Source: Anisakis pegreffii
Lineage: Eukaryota > Nematoda > Chromadorea > Rhabditida > Anisakidae
Direction: 5' to 3'
Length of the DNA: 64,000 nucleotides
Assembly (NCBI GenBank): GCA_035041965.1
Contig: JAPYMA010000088.1
Span: 186,001 to 250,000 of the forward strand
Shown: positions 11,861 through 25,140 of the stretch, in pieces
How the letters are laid out: every line of letters starts with the position of its first letter
Position numbering within the stretch: the first letter of the stretch is position 1
The notes under the pieces: model-generated
Database searches by the model: none
Told to the model about the DNA's origin: nothing
What the model saw: the letters and a program-made list of their open reading frames with translations, nothing else
Translations under genes and position numbers: made by a program

Positions 11861-14800
11861 TTAAATTGGTTTGTACAATAAAGTGGTAACATATTTTTTA
11901 CGATATCGATGAGTGGCCGAAAGCACCATTACACCATCTTTGATTGATAACGCATACAAATGGTTCAGCATCACATGATTCGGTTCCGGTAAAACATTTG
12001 GATCGCATTGTAACGGGGTATCCTTGTTTAAAATCACCTGAAATTACTTGACACCACTGACCACTCCCAAGAACAAGCACATTCGAACCTCGCTCAATTC
12101 ACCACAACCTCGCTTTGCAACCAATTCATGCTAGGTGGATATTTCAACGTACCAAAACATTAACAAACCCATAACCCTAACCTCTCCACATAACGAAATT
12201 CCCAACCGAATCAAGAAAATTAATTAATATATCATAAATGATAACTGTGAATGGAGGAACTGGGACCGTTAATAAATATATTATGAGATGATCGTTACCT
12301 GAAGAAGATGAGGCGGCAATACAGGAGGGTTTTGTGCCTTTTCGAAATCCCTTCTGTCCGGTGCTTCTTGCGTGAACTGTTTCAGTTTCTCCAGTTCGCG
12401 GTCATTCGGTGTATCGTGTGATGGTGGCTGTTGACCGGCCACACTCACCTTTCGCATCGCTTCGCCTGCATTTGACGAGGCCAAATCTCGGTCGAGCGCA
12501 TCGAACACCTTCAATTGACAATTTGCCATTACAAACATCGATATTTCCGTTTACAAACGTAAACATTATCGGATCAATGACTATCACATAAAAGTGTCAT
12601 TCATCAAATTTCTCTCTCTTTCATATTTCAAAAAAAGACACATCGTTTGAAAATTCATTTGCACTTTCTGCAATGAGAATTGTTCAGATTTATTCCCCTC
12701 ATCACTGGCGCCACTATTATTACATTCCTATGATAAACTTCATTCAAAGCAACACACTAATAATAATGCTTTGCTATTCAGCAATTATCACGCCAGTCAA
12801 CACGAACGAATACTTCATTCAGATGAACTAAACGCTGACTGACTTAAAGCTATCAAAAATGAATTTGTTGAATGAGAGCAGTGCAAAGAACGAACTGCAA
12901 AATCAGCCTCATCGATTGCAATCACATTATTTTGACTTCCAAATTTGTTGTCTGTTTTCGCAAGATTCTCATCTACCATCCACTTTCCATCCACTAAATA
13001 TTTATATTCGTGCTTTCCTGAAATGAAATCAGATGAGACATCTCTAATGTCTACTTATGAACAACCAAACGAATATTAATTTCAGTCACCAGCTTTTTTT
13101 GCTCTTTTCTTCATTTCATATGCACAAGTGCGATTCAATTGGATACTGATAGTTTGAGTGCATCGGAAGTATAATTTCGATGCAGAAGTCGACACTGTAA
13201 ACGAGCTCGTCAACCTTGAGGAAGATTGATGATTGTCGTAAAGTCGGATGTGGATTTGCAGAGAGGGATTTTCCGTTTCCAGCCATCCCACGAGCCTGAT
13301 ACATATACGGCTTTCGTTTGGCTACCACCATGCCATTTGAACACCACTGGATATTCGTTCGCTTCCGTAAATTGAATACTCGGCGTTGAACAAGAGCCAT
13401 CGCTTTTCGCTATTTTCACCTGAAACCAACCGAATCTTGTCTCTCTTTTTCAAATTCAACATTTTTAACTTGTAATATTTTCGACTAGGTTCTATCTCAA
13501 GCTGTAAAGCCACTAGCCTTTTCAGCCAGTTTCAAGCCGTGAAAATGTGCACGAAGATTACTAAAGGAAGCCGTACTGCGATGTGAAACAAATGGTGATG
13601 CCGAAATAAGTACGCGAAGTGCACGATGTGCCTAGGCAGGAATGGAATCGGCTCTAAAAAAAACCATCGAAGCGAAAAGCGACCGGAAGAAGAACAAGAG
13701 AAAGAAGAGTGTCGTGCCATCTGACAACTAAATGATGTCTCATTTCGGAACAAAATATTCATTTCGAATTCATCGGTGCCATTTACGACCAGAATTTTCC
13801 TTCCTCTCAACACAACGAACGCCATACTTAACTTCTATCATCACCTATTTGATTCGAAAAAATTTGAACACTGATCAACAATTTCTAAACAATAAGTCAT
13901 AAATAATACAATCGGTAAAATAAACAAATCGAAAATGAACCACAAAAATTTCTCTCTTATCAACGTCAATAACATAAACCAGACAGCTATGGATGATTGA
14001 GTGGCCGAGACGAGACAGACCATAAAATTATCGTAAAGCAAAGAATATCGAAATCTCTTGAAGAGACTTTTGCGACAGATTACTTTTCGTATATTTATCT
14101 GAACTGTAGAAGCACTAAAAACTTTCTAAAATCTAACTAATTCAGCTCTATGTGTCCATTTAATCAACTCAATAATAGTTAATGCCTTCGCATCTCATCA
14201 ACATCACATTCTTGCTTCCTTGACATCCTTCTTACTGCACAACTAACCATTTCAACGTAAACAATCCCGCACCTTGATGAAATTCTAATGATTTAGCGAT
14301 CACACAGGTGTTCGGCCACTCTTTATTGCTCAATGATTTTCATATAGAGGAGTTTATAGAGGAATGTGCAGTGGTTCAAGTTCAGATTAATTTAATATGA
14401 GAGTACATTACTCAGTGAAATGTTCGAGCATTTCGCGCATATTAGTCTCATATCACTTAAATAGTACTGAATATAAATGTCGCAGTGCTTAAGGTAACGA
14501 GAAAAGAAATGAATAAAACGGATGAGAAGAACACATCAAAAGAATAAGAATTGCTGTTGATAACTTTCGATCGGAGTGGATTGAAGCTGTTCGAGTGTGT
14601 TGTTTGCAATGCACAAATACAACATAAACGAATGCATTAACGAGGATATTTCCATTTCGTTAATGCATATTTTATTGACATATACATTTCATTATCAACA
14701 TCCAACAAGTTTTTCCATCTTTCGAGATCCAAAAAGAAGAAACCGTCTGATGAGATGAACTGTCTCTAATGTGAACGAGAAGAGAAACGTGAACAAGTAA

Positions 14801-17617
14801 AGAATTGCTTTCAAAGAATCAATTCAAACCACTTATGATTCACATGCAATTCCAACACCATTGAATCCATAAATTTATCTATTAACTACGAAAAAAACCC
14901 CACAAAACCGTTTGAACAAAAACACCAATTCAATTTCCAGTGAGGTCATCTCATCCTTCCTATACGACATTCAGCATTACGCTCAACGTTGTCGAACTCT
15001 TCAATTTCCAAACCATTTCTCAAATCGACGTTTCAGTGGAATATCACTGTGAACATTTGCGTTTGGGCTGACCAAGTATTCACTGAATTAATCCGGAAAC
15101 GATGCGAGCCAAGAAGCGTAAAGAAGAAGCATCAAAAACGCATCTTTCCACTTAAAGTTAAACAAATAAAAAATAAAAAGCAAAGACACGAAAATCAAAT
15201 TTGCTGATTTTTAATGTCTCATCTATGACACATCACTATAAGCGTTCACGTTCTTCGTTCATAAGTGCAGCTGAGATGATATAATCGAATCAACACAAAA
15301 AAAAGCAAAACAACAAAAACTCTCAACGAAACATGACTGATATAATAAGAATTCGGAATATACGCAGACAGAGATGAAAGGATTCATCCAGATAGATTAA
15401 ATGAATTTGAGCAGAACACATGAAATAGGTCAAGATCGCAAGACACACAAATACAAACACAAGCACGAGCACAACAAGCAGCAAACCACAATCCCTACCT
15501 GCGCTAAAAATTCTCCCATATAGCAGCTGCTGGCATTCAACCAGACGGATGTTTCGATTGCACTTCGAATTTGATTATTCGACTCAACGGCAGCAATGCT
15601 TCGAGTAGCACGGCTCAACGATGGCTGCTGGATGGCACGATGAGGCAGGCAGGGAACAAGCAACGGCAATAAGCAACAAACACAACAAACAACCAACAAG
15701 CGTGTGGCAATTGCACTCGTTTAAGCACGGACGCACACCACAACCACGGCCAGCAACAGCAATTTCATCACGCCATCTGTACAAATCACTCGAGTGCCCG
15801 TCGTCACTTCCACCCAGTTTTGTCTAATTCGCTTAGTGCATGTTCAATCTGCAGCTTATGCCTACTCATAGGTTTAGGTTTCGGCTTACAATTAGACTTA
15901 CAGTGAAGAACTGAACGATATCCTTGGTGTGACTCTGAGCACCCGGGTGACTTGTATGCACTGATTCATCGGTATAGGTGTGTGTATGTGTGTTGCTTGT
16001 TGGCAAGGCAATGATGATCACATAACGACAATCGCCTTGCGAACGATTCAATTTTTATTCGTTGTTCCTGATTTTTGATCCATTACAAGACTGATAGATG
16101 GAAGAATTGAAGAAAAAGTCTGAATCAAAAATAAGAACAAATGAACAGACGATCAATTCGATGAATCGAGAAAATAACCAAGTTTTATTGACGCCGTTTC
16201 TGAAGATCAATTCATGATTGGATTGATTTTTGAGAAGTGAAGAAATCATTTGGAGATTAACACGTAACTGATGGTGACAGAAAGAGAAATAACAAAGGAA
16301 TAGATGTGTTAATGGTAGGAAATTTTACGATCAAATGGTAGATTATTGAATCCGTAACAACAACAACAACAACACTTAACATATTCTGATGGCCACGACT
16401 GAAGTTCACGATTCAGATTCATTCCAGTAATAGTAACAGTATCACTAACACATGAATTTGACACTTCAGTTAAATTCCCTCTGCGTTATTCGAGAATAGA
16501 GTAGAGAAAGTTCTCATGAATTACGGAAAATGATTGTAACTATCGATGTTCAGTTCAACAGAGGCAGTGTTATGAAGCTACTAATGGGGTTTTCTTGCCG
16601 ATCATCGTGTACCGACAACATACTTCAGCAATATGCTATCAACGCTAGTGCTGACGCGAATTTACCTGATGCTAAAAGCGATCGTGAAATGAACTGACTC
16701 TGAATCAACAATTCTGTCACTTCTTACAAAATATACTACTTCAAAGACGATTATTTATTTTGCTGTTCAATTGTGATACTGAAATATTCTTGTCACAGAA
16801 TTGACGAATCATCCGATTCGAAAGCATTACAATAAAACAATTCTTCACCAGAAACGAGCAAAGCCAGGAATAATTCAGAGCTCAAGATTGGATGAGTGAA
16901 GTGTAACACAAGTACTGTAAAAACAACAAAATGTCTTCGGAAATTTTGACATAACTTATACTCAGTTAACCTCCACTCTGATGTACTGCTATGACAGCCA
17001 TTCAGATTACCAGCAGTGTGGTGAATGCTTCAGAGCTCATGAACGCTTCCAAAAAAATTATGATACAATCCGATGGGATAATTCAACTTCAACGATCGAT
17101 GAAATTGGCACTGTGTAACAGAAAATAATTAAGCAAACACCAAAAATTCCAATTTCTGAGCAATTTTTGCATATGGAATCCTAGAATTATCTTTCTTCAC
17201 ACCGCTAAATGCACTTTTTCGTTGCAAGTAATTACCGAAACCTTCGCTAGGTACATAACTGCCCCCGAAGGCGATGTGTCATTTCTATCGTCGAATAAAG
17301 TGAAAAAGGCAAACAATCAAACCAAACCCATATAAAATCAGTGTCGTCGGCAAAAAACACTGAAATTCAAAAGTTCATTTTCGGATTCTACGTGTAAAAC
17401 TGTTCCGGAGGAAGTGGTATATTCTTGTGTTGCGCAATTTTTCGTGTACTAACTTAGTGAATAATGAAAGCTGAATGCAAACCTGAACGGGACATCCGTC
17501 TTCGGTCATCGAACTGCCGGTGATTGGAGTTGAAGCATTGCCACTCCACATCCTCATTCGAGGTTGACCGTCACCAGTGCGTTCACGCTTGTGCAGAGCA
17601 CCTTGATTATTGCCCAT
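11861..17617 (-). CDS. aakb: 5'-AMP-activated protein kinase beta subunit (complete)
   Basis: Regulatory and scaffold subunit of the AMPK heterotrimer, which senses cellular AMP/ATP. Exons: 17617-17483, 13419-13215, 13017-12896, 12508-12299, 12037-11861 (TAA), all in phase, giving 282 residues, close to the ~270 of the family. The N terminus MGNNQG fits N-myristoylation. Residues ~60-150 form the glycogen-binding CBM48 domain (VVFKWHGG, VYVSGSWDGW, HEYKYLVDGKWMVDEN, NNVIAI). The C-terminal ASC domain, which holds alpha and gamma, is very well conserved (PPVLPPHLLQVILNKDT, LPEPNHVMLNHLYALSIKDG, THRYRKKYVTTLLYKPI). Intron 1 is 4 kb. A more distal first exon or extra promoters cannot be excluded. 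Confidence 0.95.
13420..17482. other. AMPK beta intron 1 (4.06 kb)
   Basis: Contains no conserved exon between the myristoylated first exon and the CBM48 exon. It holds short CAA/ACA-rich runs (near 16357 and 15440-15480). An open minus-strand segment ending at 15499 is followed by GTAGGG and would splice in phase 0 into the CBM exon, but it encodes a Cys/Leu-rich hydrophobic leader with no known counterpart. Confidence 0.5.
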
Positions 17618-19997
17618 ATTGCGCTCTATGCCCACATTGGTCAATTAACCTGCACCATTCAATACTTTCTTCTTTGAAAATCACCAATATTAGTTCAGAT
17701 TCGACTGCACACTGAAACCAACAATAATCAAAATTTAAGCGATTTCGAAATCCACCACGTCAAAACTGTCAAAACATTACACGACGCAATCGTATCTTGC
17801 CGTTCCTTTTCTCACACAAAAAGAACAGGACTGCACGATTCATTGAGCTTGAGCCCAGTTTTGAAGCCTGTTCAAAATACTAATTATAAGAAAGAGTAGC
17901 AAACGATTTTAAGAAAGTGGACAATGCACGGATTCAATATTAATCTTGTGGCTAACGGAAAGAGGGCTAGCTAAACACCAACTCCAGGCTAAATCTTACA
18001 CTCAACTTCGGTTGAGCTTCACCACAGGTCCTAGCCTTGGACTTACATTGAGGTTAATGTCAACCCCGGTCCACAGTGAGGCTCAAACCGTACGGATGAC
18101 GTTCATCCGGAATACACACTGTAATTTCTAGCTCGTAGACTTTCGCAAACACGTTCTCTGCAAGGCTATCATGTTTATACGATTTTCTTACGATGCAATT
18201 ATGACTGCCCTCTAATGTTTCAAGCTCGAAAACGATGAAGTTGTGCATCACAGAGTAACAGTGTAAATTTCCATCGCTTCACTGCTCATCACATATCACG
18301 TTCTGAGGCAAATGCATCCACGTTCAGCTAATTTTTCACACAAAATCCACTCCTTTACGAAAACAATCTACGTAATCCACAAAAAAACAAATAAATAATT
18401 AATAAAATAACTGTCCACACCATCACATGCATGGCTATGAAAATAACTGGCTCGCTTCCAATAGATCGCTCGAGTCGTTTCAAGTTCATTATTTTCGAAA
18501 TGTACAGCTCAGAACGGGATAAAATGCGAATGGCTGAAGTTGTGATTGCTTGCAAATACGAATCAGTTCATCCTACTGCAACTTTTAAGACACTGCAAAT
18601 GTTCATCGGAATGGTCAGTGCTGGGAAACGGAGGGACTTAACGAGCATTTCAATCGACAAATACGTTTGAAATTCATAAAGAACTACTTGAATGATATGT
18701 ACGGAAGAAGCATGCTGAAGTGATGCTATTATCAGACATCCCTAGGCTAAACATTGAAAAACAGATTTGCCGGGAACGATAAAATGTCAGTTCCTAACTA
18801 TTTAAAGCGAAATCTGAATGCATGGCCAATCCAAAGAAAACAACTTCAAGTAGTGGTGCTTCAAGTACCAAATAGATATGAGGAGCACATTAATTTGCTG
18901 GCTGTTGTTTTCGGGAAAGTTACATCAATGTTGCTAACATCAAACTTTTCGTGTATCCATTGTTGTAGCAGCAACTCGTTTCGCCATATCATTTCCATTG
19001 GCAATCGGACTCTAAGGAAAATGTGAGGTGAGAAAATGAATAGGTTCAGGATATGAGGAGAAATAGAAATGAGATTGAACCAGTGGTACATCTACTCAAC
19101 TTCGTTTGTTTACTAGCTAGCGGTAAAAACCAGTATGGAGGTTGTTGGTTCATGAAATTAAACGTAGTTTGTAAATTACTGGAGAAGGTGAACTTACAAT
19201 TGAGTGGTTACTGCTGTTAATTAATTAAGTAATTAACCATTATCGAAGGTGTTTCTATTGGCTGCTAGATGGGGTGACCTAACGTTCCAAAGGCTCTCAC
19301 TAATTCTAAGGAAGAGGACGAAGTGACGTTCAGCTTCAGCAATTCACCACTCCAATTTCCATCGTTATTGTGTGGTTATGTTCACGAATTATCTCACTCA
19401 GTTTTTGTTTCGTAGAAAGAAAGATGAGCATGTAAATTTAGAAGCGCTGTTCAAATACTGTCCAAGATTTTGATAAGAAACCTGGTCCACGGGATGTGAG
19501 GAGAAATGCAGAAAGTTTTTTTGAAGCTACATATTCTACACAACAGAAAAAATTGAGCAAAAGTCAGAGACGGCAGCTTTTTCTGTGTAGATATCAAAAT
19601 TTCAAACACTGATGCTCATGCAAGCTTATTGATTTACTCTCGCATGCATTAAACGTTACATTAAACATTAAATCATTGCTTTTCCATTCTTATCCTGTGC
19701 TAGATGAACTCTAAAGAAATGTCTTTCATAAACTCTGTTTCCCTTCAAGAGAATCCAGTATCCTATTTGAGACTTCCAATTTGTTTCACTTTGTCATATC
19801 GGAAGAACCTCAAGATTTGTTTTAATACCTTCCTTCCTTTATACTCAATTCCTTCTTATTGTTAATTCCTATGCTCTAATTCCTTTTAATTCCTCACATG
19901 TTTTAATTCATTATTTAGAGTTGTTTTACCGTGCTTAAAATGTTAGCGACGATCTTCCCATGAAATGTTCCTCAGTCCATGATTAGTCGTTTCAGCC

Positions 19998-20047
19998 ATA
20001 TTTTGCTATAGGTGTTTTGCATCAGCAAAACACTTATAGCAAAATAT
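19998..20047. repeat. Fold-back hairpin, 23-bp arms
   Basis: Arms at 19998-20020 and 20025-20047 are reverse complements over 23 bp with a single T/C difference (a G-U pair in RNA) and a 4-base loop ATCA. The right arm merges into the first unit of the tandem array, whose units begin with a similar AGCAAAATATAT block, so the hairpin probably arose when a unit end was copied in inverted orientation. Confidence 0.8.
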
Positions 20048-21240
20048 ATTCAGAAAGCAGAGATCCTGAGCAATCCAATGCTGCAAAGAAATTTAAATGG
20101 TACCAGGCAAACCTGAGAGTACTGGTACCTTGATGATCGTAACGCCTATAGCGTTATATTAATGTAAACAGTTGATCTATAGTGGTACAATGTATGTGAA
20201 TGAGTGCTTATGCTCTAATTGAGATGACTTCTGTAAAATAGCTATATCTCCTCAAGAAAGCAAAATCGCTCGACAATACATATGTTTTTCTGAATTTAGA
20301 GATTCCACTGGATCGACTGGTGTACAAATATCCATGTGTTACCGGGCAAGCTTGAGAGTACGGTTAGCTTGAAGATGGTAACCTCTATAAAGCTACAGCA
20401 ACGTATTGATATTGATTAATAGTGATAGAATTTATAATGAGCGATTTTGCGCTTTATGTTGATATAGCTTTATGAAAATAGCCATATCTCCTCATGAAAA
20501 CGGAATTGTTCAACAAAATTTTTCGGAATATAGAGGTTCAGTTGGATTGAATGGTGCACAGAAATTCATATGTTACTGGGCAACGCTGAGAGTACGGTAG
20601 TTTCGAAGATGGCAATCGCTATAGCATTGGGAATATAGCTATATCTGCCCATCTAATCATAATTGCTCAGCAAAATATATAATATTCTGAAAGTAGAGAT
20701 TCTGAGCAATCCAATGCTGCAAAGAAATTTAAATGTTACCAGGCAAAGCTGAGGGTGCTGGTAGCTTGAAAATGGTAAACCTCATAGTAGTATAATAACG
20801 CACAGATCGATCTGTAGCGATACAATGTGACTGAAATGGCGCTAGTTGAGACACCTTTCGGAAATTATCTATATCACCTCAGGTGAGCAAAATCTCCCGA
20901 CAAGTTAGATGATTTTCTGAATCTGGAGGTTGAGTGGAATCGAATGATGTGGAAAAATTGTTGTGTTGCTGAGCAAACCTGATAGTACCGTTAGCTTGAT
21001 GATGTTTACTTTTATAGCAGCTTACTGAAGATGGTTTCAATAAATCCTCAATAATACAAAATCGCCCGACGAGATATATGCTTTTCTGAAGCCATCGAAC
21101 CTAGAGAAACCATTAGTGAGGAGAGGCCAACATGCTTCTTTGTAAGCCTTAGAGAACGGTTGGGTTGAAAATGGTGACCCCAATAATGGGAGCTTTTGGT
21201 ACATTTTGATCGCGTATATCACATTCAGGTTTTGCCGCAT
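20025..21240. repeat. Degenerate tandem array A, unit about 240 bp
   Basis: Diverged units start near 20039, 20280, 20520, 20676, 20905 and 21080. Each begins with a block like AAAATATAT..TTCTGAA..AGAGATTC, then a TGTTACC.GGCAAACCTGAG block, then a GTACGGTAGCTTGAAGATGG block, and ends with a GCTATATCTCCTCA block. Full units are ~240 bp; others are shortened to ~155-175 bp. There is no coding capacity. The structure is that of an old satellite-like or transposon-internal repeat. Confidence 0.7.
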
Positions 21241-23713
21241 TTCAATTTTTTATTATTATAATGTTACTTAGTGTCAGGCTTCTAGATGATGAGTTCTAAT
21301 TGTTGGAATGAATGTGTTGCCGTCTTCAAAATCAATAACGTCATGATTGGCGACTTCATAATTTTATCTTTAGGTCACATATGGTGATAATGCTGCCAAC
21401 GTTACTCATGTCATGTCACTTATATGCTCATTCTCGTCACCACCGTAAAATGACTTCATACCCGGCTTTTAGACCATCACTTAATGTTATTGAACATTTC
21501 TGAACTTATGAGACAGAAATTTGACAATCGGTAAAATAGCCTCTTAGGAGAATCGCAGATTCATATACGCAACCGTAACTGCTTTCATCACACACGTCAT
21601 GACTAGGTGACATTCATCCCCCAATGTGCTTAGCATGCAGGTTGAGGATCGCCAACATCGATCATGTTCTAAATCTTCATGACCTTCATCATCGACTATT
21701 TGAAATTTTCTTCCCTTTGCATAGATGCTTCCCTCGAATTCAGATGAAATTCTCCGAAAAAAATCTATACGGAGGATCATCTTGTCTGCACAATGGCCTG
21801 TGGTTGAGGACGTGACGAGACGTGATACTGATTAAGGCACGTTGTTATGGTGGTGCTTCAGGGCAGAAAAGACACAGATAATAATCGAAATTTTTATCAC
21901 CAACAATCCTCTTCATTCACGAATTCAGTCACATTACATTGCATTCAATAATAAACAAGCTCATCATAAAGTACAATAAAAACATCCACAACATCACAAT
22001 ATCAAGACATCAATCACCACTCCATAAAACAGCATTAGGAAGAAAATGAATCACAAACATTCCATCTCACAAACCAGTATATCAATGACACATTCCTAGA
22101 TTTCTCTAGAAATGTCATCCAAGGGATCAATCTGAGATACCAGGTTACAAATTAAAGATGAAACAGCTTTTTATCGAGATAAAAAATGTTCTGACTCCTG
22201 AAACAACGTCAGCCAAACAAATTCAGTGTTAAATTTGAAAAAAAGCCACTCCAACGAGAAAAATTACAGATGTGTTTCGAGGAACATTTTCGATGTGATA
22301 AAACGATGGATAAAATGGATATGAGTAATTAAAACCAACTGCTCATTGGTGATGAACAAAAATATTGATGATTCGTTGGTTCCTTACGCTGAAAGTCCGT
22401 TATAAACGACAAATCTGCAAATAACCGGTAAATCTGAAAGCTAAGCTAATTCGGACGAAAGAATGCTCTTAAATTGCCTAAAAACTTGAATGACTAATGA
22501 ATGAATAACATATTTCATTCGACAGATGTTTAAAATCAGCGCACTGACACTTCCAACAAACTGCTGAAATCGATAAGAGTCAACTTTATGGACAAAAAAT
22601 CGCGTAAGGTGAATAGCGTTTCTAGAATCATTCGAATCGATCATCACAATCTTAATAGGTTTTATTAACACTATTAACAAATGTGATGACATGACTTGAA
22701 TGAATCGAAACACAAAACACTAAATAATTCGAAATTATAACATATCCATACGTTATATACCTCAAAATGCTGAAAACAATGATGAATGCATCAGCAGAAC
22801 GAAAATATTTTAAAAATATCGAAAAGTACGAAGGCGATGTAATATAAAATAGAGAAAGTACCGATGAGCCAAGCAAGCTGCGGCATAGAACTGTGACAAA
22901 ACATGACATTTCTATAAAGCAATAGAAATCGGGTGATACCCGATAATATATCTCATCAAAACATGCGCGAAATCCGGCAGAGTTAGACCAAATCATAAGT
23001 TGGTGACCCGTGAAAACTGATTCGGTCTTGAACTGCCAAAACACTTATTGCAGTTCAATCGGATTGAAAAGGTTAATAAGCGGACTTGTGAAGTTAAGAA
23101 ATGAATGGAGTACGAAATCGTTGGAGAACAAGGATTGAAAGGGAATGGGTGATGTGACTGAAATGAATGAGAAAATTAGCAACATATAATGAAGGGTAAT
23201 GCAGTAAGCAATGAGAGTGACGAGACATTTAGGGAATTAGACATAAAAATCATGTATAGACTACGGGATGGGAGTTGCATAAAGCAATTCAGAAGGCGTG
23301 CATCCTTTCTGAGTAGCTACTTCCATCAGGAGCTGTTCTCCTGTACTCTAATCATTTGCCATATTCTCTCTTCGGTTTTTACATCTGATTCCCACGATGT
23401 CTCATCACTCTCATACCTATTTCTACCAACTGCATTACATTCCCGTTATGCCATGATAATTTTCTTATACCAGTTAAACGTATCAATGATTCAATCTCAT
23501 TTCTGTTCCTCCCCATGACCTGAACGTATAATACTTATTCTCTCACCTCAGTTCGATTACCAACGCAAATGATGTGGTAAAACGAATTGCCACAGCAAGA
23601 ATTAAACGAAATATTTGATATGCAGATAATTAGGTACAAGACAAATGATAGCCTGGCTCAGACTCGGCAACATCAATTTCTTTAGCACGGCACTCGATTT
23701 CGAACAAAGCTTT

Positions 23714-23800
23714 CATTGGCGAACGGGAGTCGAACCCGCGAAGAACTAATTGCTATTTGAGGCTCTACCTCTGACAATGAGCTCAGAGATACGGCCCCAA
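23714..23800 (-). pseudogene. tRNA-like relic or tRNA-derived SINE head
   Basis: On the minus strand a perfect B box (GGTTCGACTCC) sits in a good T arm, followed by a 3' acceptor strand that pairs with the 5' strand at five of seven positions. The total length of ~86 bases is about 12 longer than a normal tRNA, the D-arm region looks partly duplicated (CTCTGAGCTC..CAGAGGTAGAGCC), and no proper anticodon stem can be drawn. It is therefore a broken tRNA or the promoter part of a short interspersed element, not a working tRNA. Confidence 0.5.
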
Positions 23801-24459
23801 CCGGTAATTGGTACGTCGCCGCAGGAAAGTTTTGCTCGAGACTGAGCGGTGCATCAATGTTATTGAAATATTTTTTGTTAACATCGATATGATTCTCTCG
23901 AAAGCAAAATAATTCGTCAAATTAATATGCTCATCGTATCCATCTCATGCAGGTCTATCAAATGACACAGCACTGCAGCAAAATTCTTATCTGCAAACGT
24001 TCCACAATTCATCGAATCAACCATCAGAGCTTCCATATCTACAATGTCCAGAATGCCATAACTCAGAACTGATATGACCGGAAAGAGTATGTGTGTCTTT
24101 GTATAGTTCTCGGAATGATAATAAAGATTATGTGAGATCTCACTCATCATCAATATTTGCATTTTAAAAATCCCAACAAAATCTGAACACTTTCTCAATC
24201 ACACTTTCTCAAATCTCAACATGACCGGACGAATTGGAGCTTTACTGAAAGCTTGTCATACGCCTTATATGAACGCAATAACTTCTGCTGATGTATTCCG
24301 GATTTGCATCAGCACTAAACTTACCATTTCATGATGATGACATATCTGAACTGCTAGATGATTTCGATCAGGATAATATGCAGTTTTCACAATTAACATT
24401 GACAGAACTACCGAATGAATAATATAAAGTATCCCTGCATGCATATTTCAAAATGATCG

Positions 24460-25140
24460 ATAATATCCGAATAGTGAGCAAAATCGTCCTCCACATATAT
24501 ACTTTTCGGAAAACGGAGAATTTGGAAAGTCAGATGGTTAAGAGAAGAAGACATGTTGCCGTGCAAACTCGAAGGTGACGCTAGATTGAAAACGGTGATC
24601 AAGAAATTGCTAATTCCTCGTGCAGAATGCACAGTGCACACATAATGTATTGGAATGAGTCACCCAGCCACCTGAGATGACATCAGAAAATCGTTGATAT
24701 GTGAGCAGAACTGTTCAGAAAAATATATTTTTTTACGAATCTAGAGATTCCGCTGGATCGAACAATGTACTGAAGTTCACATGTTACTCGGTAAAGCGAA
24801 GGGTACGGTAGGCTTGAAGACGGCATCCGCTATAGCATCGAGAAAATAGCTATATCTCCTCAAGTAATCATTATTGCTCGGCAAAATATATGATATTCTG
24901 AAAGTAGAGATTCTGAGCAATCCAATGCTGCAAAGAAATTTATATGCTACCGGGCAAACCTGAGAGTACTGGTACCTTGATGATCGTAACGCCTATAGCG
25001 TTATATTAATGTAAACAGTTGATCTATAGTGGTACAATGTATGTGAATGAGTGCTTCTGCTCTAATTGAGATGACTTCTGTAAAATAGCTATATCTCCTC
25101 ATGAAAGCAAAATGGCTCCACAAAATTCTTTAATGCGGCA
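24460..25140. repeat. Degenerate tandem array B, same family as array A
   Basis: Units near 24490, 24720 and 24888 repeat the block order of array A. The part 24949-25112 is nearly identical over about 160 bp to 20101-20264 (only a few differences), although other units of the two arrays are strongly diverged. That points to a recent duplication or gene conversion between arrays 4 kb apart. Confidence 0.75.

Noticed and set aside
15500..15699. Alternative first exon of AMPK beta with a hydrophobic start
   Set aside because: It ends at a phase-0 donor, but the Cys/Leu-rich translation is unlike any AMPK beta N terminus, and low-complexity CA-rich DNA explains the open frame.
22652..23044. 130-codon minus-strand hydrophobic frame resembling a chemoreceptor fragment
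   Set aside because: Composition is what AT-rich DNA gives by chance; no receptor motif and no neighbouring exon could be found.
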